From contig NZ_JYMR01000002.1 in the NCBI RefSeq assembly GCF_000938255.1, positions 62,001 to 126,000 on the forward strand: 64,000 nucleotides of DNA. The letters are read 5' to 3'. The position numbers and the translations under genes were made by a program. This stretch comes from Bradyrhizobium sp. LTSP849 (GTDB taxonomy: Bacteria; Pseudomonadota; Alphaproteobacteria; Rhizobiales; Xanthobacteraceae). The notes under the pieces are model-generated. The model did no database searches, was not told where the DNA came from, and saw only the letters and a program-made list of their open reading frames with translations. Within the stretch, counting starts at the first letter, position 1. Each line of letters starts with the position of its first letter. This document shows, piece after piece, positions 62,787 to 64,000 of this stretch.

Positions 62787-63718
62787 CAGCGGTTGCGATA
62801 TTCGATCATCGCCGCCTTGCGGATCTCTTCGAGATAGGCCTTCTGGGTCTTCTCGTATTTCTCCGAGTACATCTTCTCGCGGATCTCGCGCTTCTTCGGC
62901 GTGTCGATCGTGGTCGGCTTGCGCGCGCACAGCACGACCATCTCGATGCCCTGCTTGGTCACCTCGGGTGCGGTCAGATGGCCGATCGGCGTGTCGTCGA
63001 GCACCTTGCGCAGCGCCTCGGGCAGGTCCGCAGTCGTCTTGGTGACGCTCTCGCGGATGGTGGCGTTCGGGGTCGAGCGGAACAGCGAATTGGCCTCATC
63101 GCAACTGGTCACGCGCGCGCGGTAGGTCTCGGCTTCCTTCTGCCGCGTCTCCAGGAAGGCTGGGGGCGATCCGCGCGGCACGATCAGCACGATCGGCTGC
63201 ATCTTGTATTCGGTGCCGTCGATCTGAAGCTTTTCGTTGCCCTCAGCCTTGACCTTGTCGGCGACGTCCTTCTCGCCGACCATCAGCTTCTCCTTGTAGC
63301 GGCCGCGAACGAGGCTGGTCCAAACCATCTCGGCCTTCATGCGGCCCTTCAGGGTTTCGGGGCGGACACCCTTGACCTCGAGCGACTTGGTGAGCTGCTC
63401 CGGCGAGATGCGCATGCGCTGCGCCATGCCCTCGTAAGACTGGTTGATGTCGGAGACGCCGGGATCGACGCCGTACTTCTTGCCTTCCTTGATCTTCACC
63501 CTGTCGTCGATCAGCTCGTTGATGACGTCCTGCCGGCCCGGGGTCTTCTGCGTCGTGAGCTGATCGAGCTTGGAGCGCTGCTCGATGTCGAAATCGGTGA
63601 TGGGATCGCCGTTGACCATGACGACAATGTTCTGCGCCCGTGCCGGCGCGCCGGCCAGGATCAGGACTGCGCCGAGGACGAGAAGGAGGAAGCGGAAGAC
63701 AGGCATTGGGGTCGTCAT
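62786..63718 (-). CDS. surA: Periplasmic chaperone/peptidyl-prolyl isomerase SurA-like
   Basis: 310 residues with a signal peptide (MPVFRFLLLVLGAVLILAGA after a short start; cleavage near ARA). The SurA N-terminal chaperone domain follows (ITDFDIEQRSKLDQLTTQKT; VINELIDDRVKIKEGKKYGV). The C-terminal half retains a parvulin-like remnant (LPEALRKVLDDTPIGHLTAP) but is shorter than E. coli SurA (428), so only one weak PPIase domain is present. It should escort LptD and other outer membrane proteins. Confidence 0.9.
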   Translation of the reverse strand: MTTPMPVFRFLLLVLGAVLILAGAPARAQNIVVMVNGDPITDFDIEQRSKLDQLTTQKTPGRQDVINELIDDRVKIKEGKKYGVDPGVSDINQSYEGMAQRMRISPEQLTKSLEVKGVRPETLKGRMKAEMVWTSLVRGRYKEKLMVGEKDVADKVKAEGNEKLQIDGTEYKMQPIVLIVPRGSPPAFLETRQKEAETYRARVTSCDEANSLFRSTPNATIRESVTKTTADLPEALRKVLDDTPIGHLTAPEVTKQGIEMVVLCARKPTTIDTPKKREIREKMYSEKYEKTQKAYLEEIRKAAMIEYRNR

Positions 63719-63786
63719 GATTGTCGCTCGTATGTCAGCCGCGATGAGCCTGCGATCGGAATCACGCGGCCGTCACTTCAAACCGT

Positions 63787-64000
63787 TCACTGGAAGCCGC
63801 CGGCGGAACTGCTGGTCGTCGACGTCTGTGCGATCGTGCGCAGGCCGATCTGGAACATGAACGCGTGGCTCAGCACGGGCGGCGTGGTCCCCGCAGAATA
63901 GCTATACGAAGTTACATAGTTCGCCGCCAGCACGAAGCAATCGTCGACATAACCGGCGCCGAGCACATATTGGTTGATCTTGTTGGCCTCGAGGTCCCAG
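63787..64000 (-). CDS. lptD: LPS-assembly protein LptD, C-terminal fragment
   Basis: The last 71 codons only; the gene continues past the right edge. The visible part (NKINQYVLGAGYVDDCFVLA, then NYVTSY and FMFQIGLRTIAQT) has the alternating beta strands of the barrel end with the conserved D-D-C-F cysteine and the G-L-R-T near the C-terminus of LptD. The position ahead of surA-pdxA-rsmA confirms it. LptD inserts lipopolysaccharide into the outer leaflet. A Thr/Ser-rich tail (TSTTSSSAGGFQ) is unusual. Confidence 0.9.
   Translation of the reverse strand, partial: WDLEANKINQYVLGAGYVDDCFVLAANYVTSYSYSAGTTPPVLSHAFMFQIGLRTIAQTSTTSSSAGGFQ

Overview
The window is a stretch of high-GC alphaproteobacterial chromosome, almost certainly from Bradyrhizobium or a close relative (Bradyrhizobiaceae/Nitrobacteraceae). 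The evidence is the gene order of several conserved blocks (rpsF-rpsR-DUF2232-rplI; fabD-fabG-acpP-fabF-mltG-yicC-gmk; lptD-surA-pdxA-rsmA; radA-cvpA-purF), the codon use, and several palindromic intergenic repeats of kinds I recall from rhizobial genomes. Species cannot be fixed from the sequence alone. I see no tRNA, rRNA, CRISPR array, insertion sequence or prophage.

Layout. 1-5 kb: end of a serine hydrolase, DUF429, a GST, a TetR/TauE pair, a CsaA-like tRNA-binding protein, an ArsC/Spx-like protein and a PAS protein. 5.2-9.9 kb: a complete branched-chain-amino-acid-type (Liv/HAAT) ABC transporter operon (two ATPases, binding protein, two permeases). 10-12.2 kb: PhoU-like/Pit phosphate uptake pair, then a SugE/Gdx small multidrug transporter read the other way behind a two-hairpin leader that looks like a guanidine-II (mini-ykkC) riboswitch. 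12.3-21 kb: prfC, a TonB-C-like secreted protein, NnrU, an acyl-CoA-ligase-type enzyme, TPR protein, short lipoprotein, der, TCR-type MFS. 21-25.6 kb (minus): an orphan Liv-type binding protein, two tandem secreted NHL beta-propeller paralogs and an SDR. 25.7-30.3 kb: purF, cvpA, radA, TauE/SafE. 30.5-36.2 kb: small proteins, GFA protein, SGNH hydrolase, exonuclease III, alanine racemase, dnaB. 36.4-40.6 kb: two possible small ORFs flanking a CRP-like palindrome, cfa, a CxxCH protein with a long low-complexity tail, and a TetR/thioesterase pair. 40.7-43.2 kb: the S6-S18-DUF2232-L9 operon with a candidate S6:S18 leader. 43.5-46.5 kb: TetR/fatty-acid desaturase pair and a GGDEF protein. 46.8-53.5 kb: fatty acid synthesis, MltG, YicC and guanylate kinase. 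53.4-56.7 kb: membrane-anchored and secreted hypotheticals and a secreted caspase-fold/DUF4189 protein. 56.7-59.7 kb: an interspersed-repeat region, a Crp/Fnr regulator, two small genes each preceded by a consensus EcfG general-stress promoter, and an Flp pilin. 59.8-64 kb: zinc alcohol dehydrogenase and the rsmA-pdxA-surA-lptD operon, with lptD running off the window.

Most of the window is housekeeping. The points of most interest are regulatory: the guanidine-II-like leader of sugE with a perfect pairing between its second hairpin and the Shine-Dalgarno region; two GGAAC-N16-CGTT promoters; a sequestering stem at the rpsF start; three TetR genes each with a visible palindrome; a perfect TGTGA-N6-TCACA site; and palindromic repeats whose ends supply stop codons of neighbouring genes. 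I found no clearly new multi-gene system. The closest candidate is the 21-25 kb cluster of an orphan transport binding protein with duplicated secreted NHL propellers.
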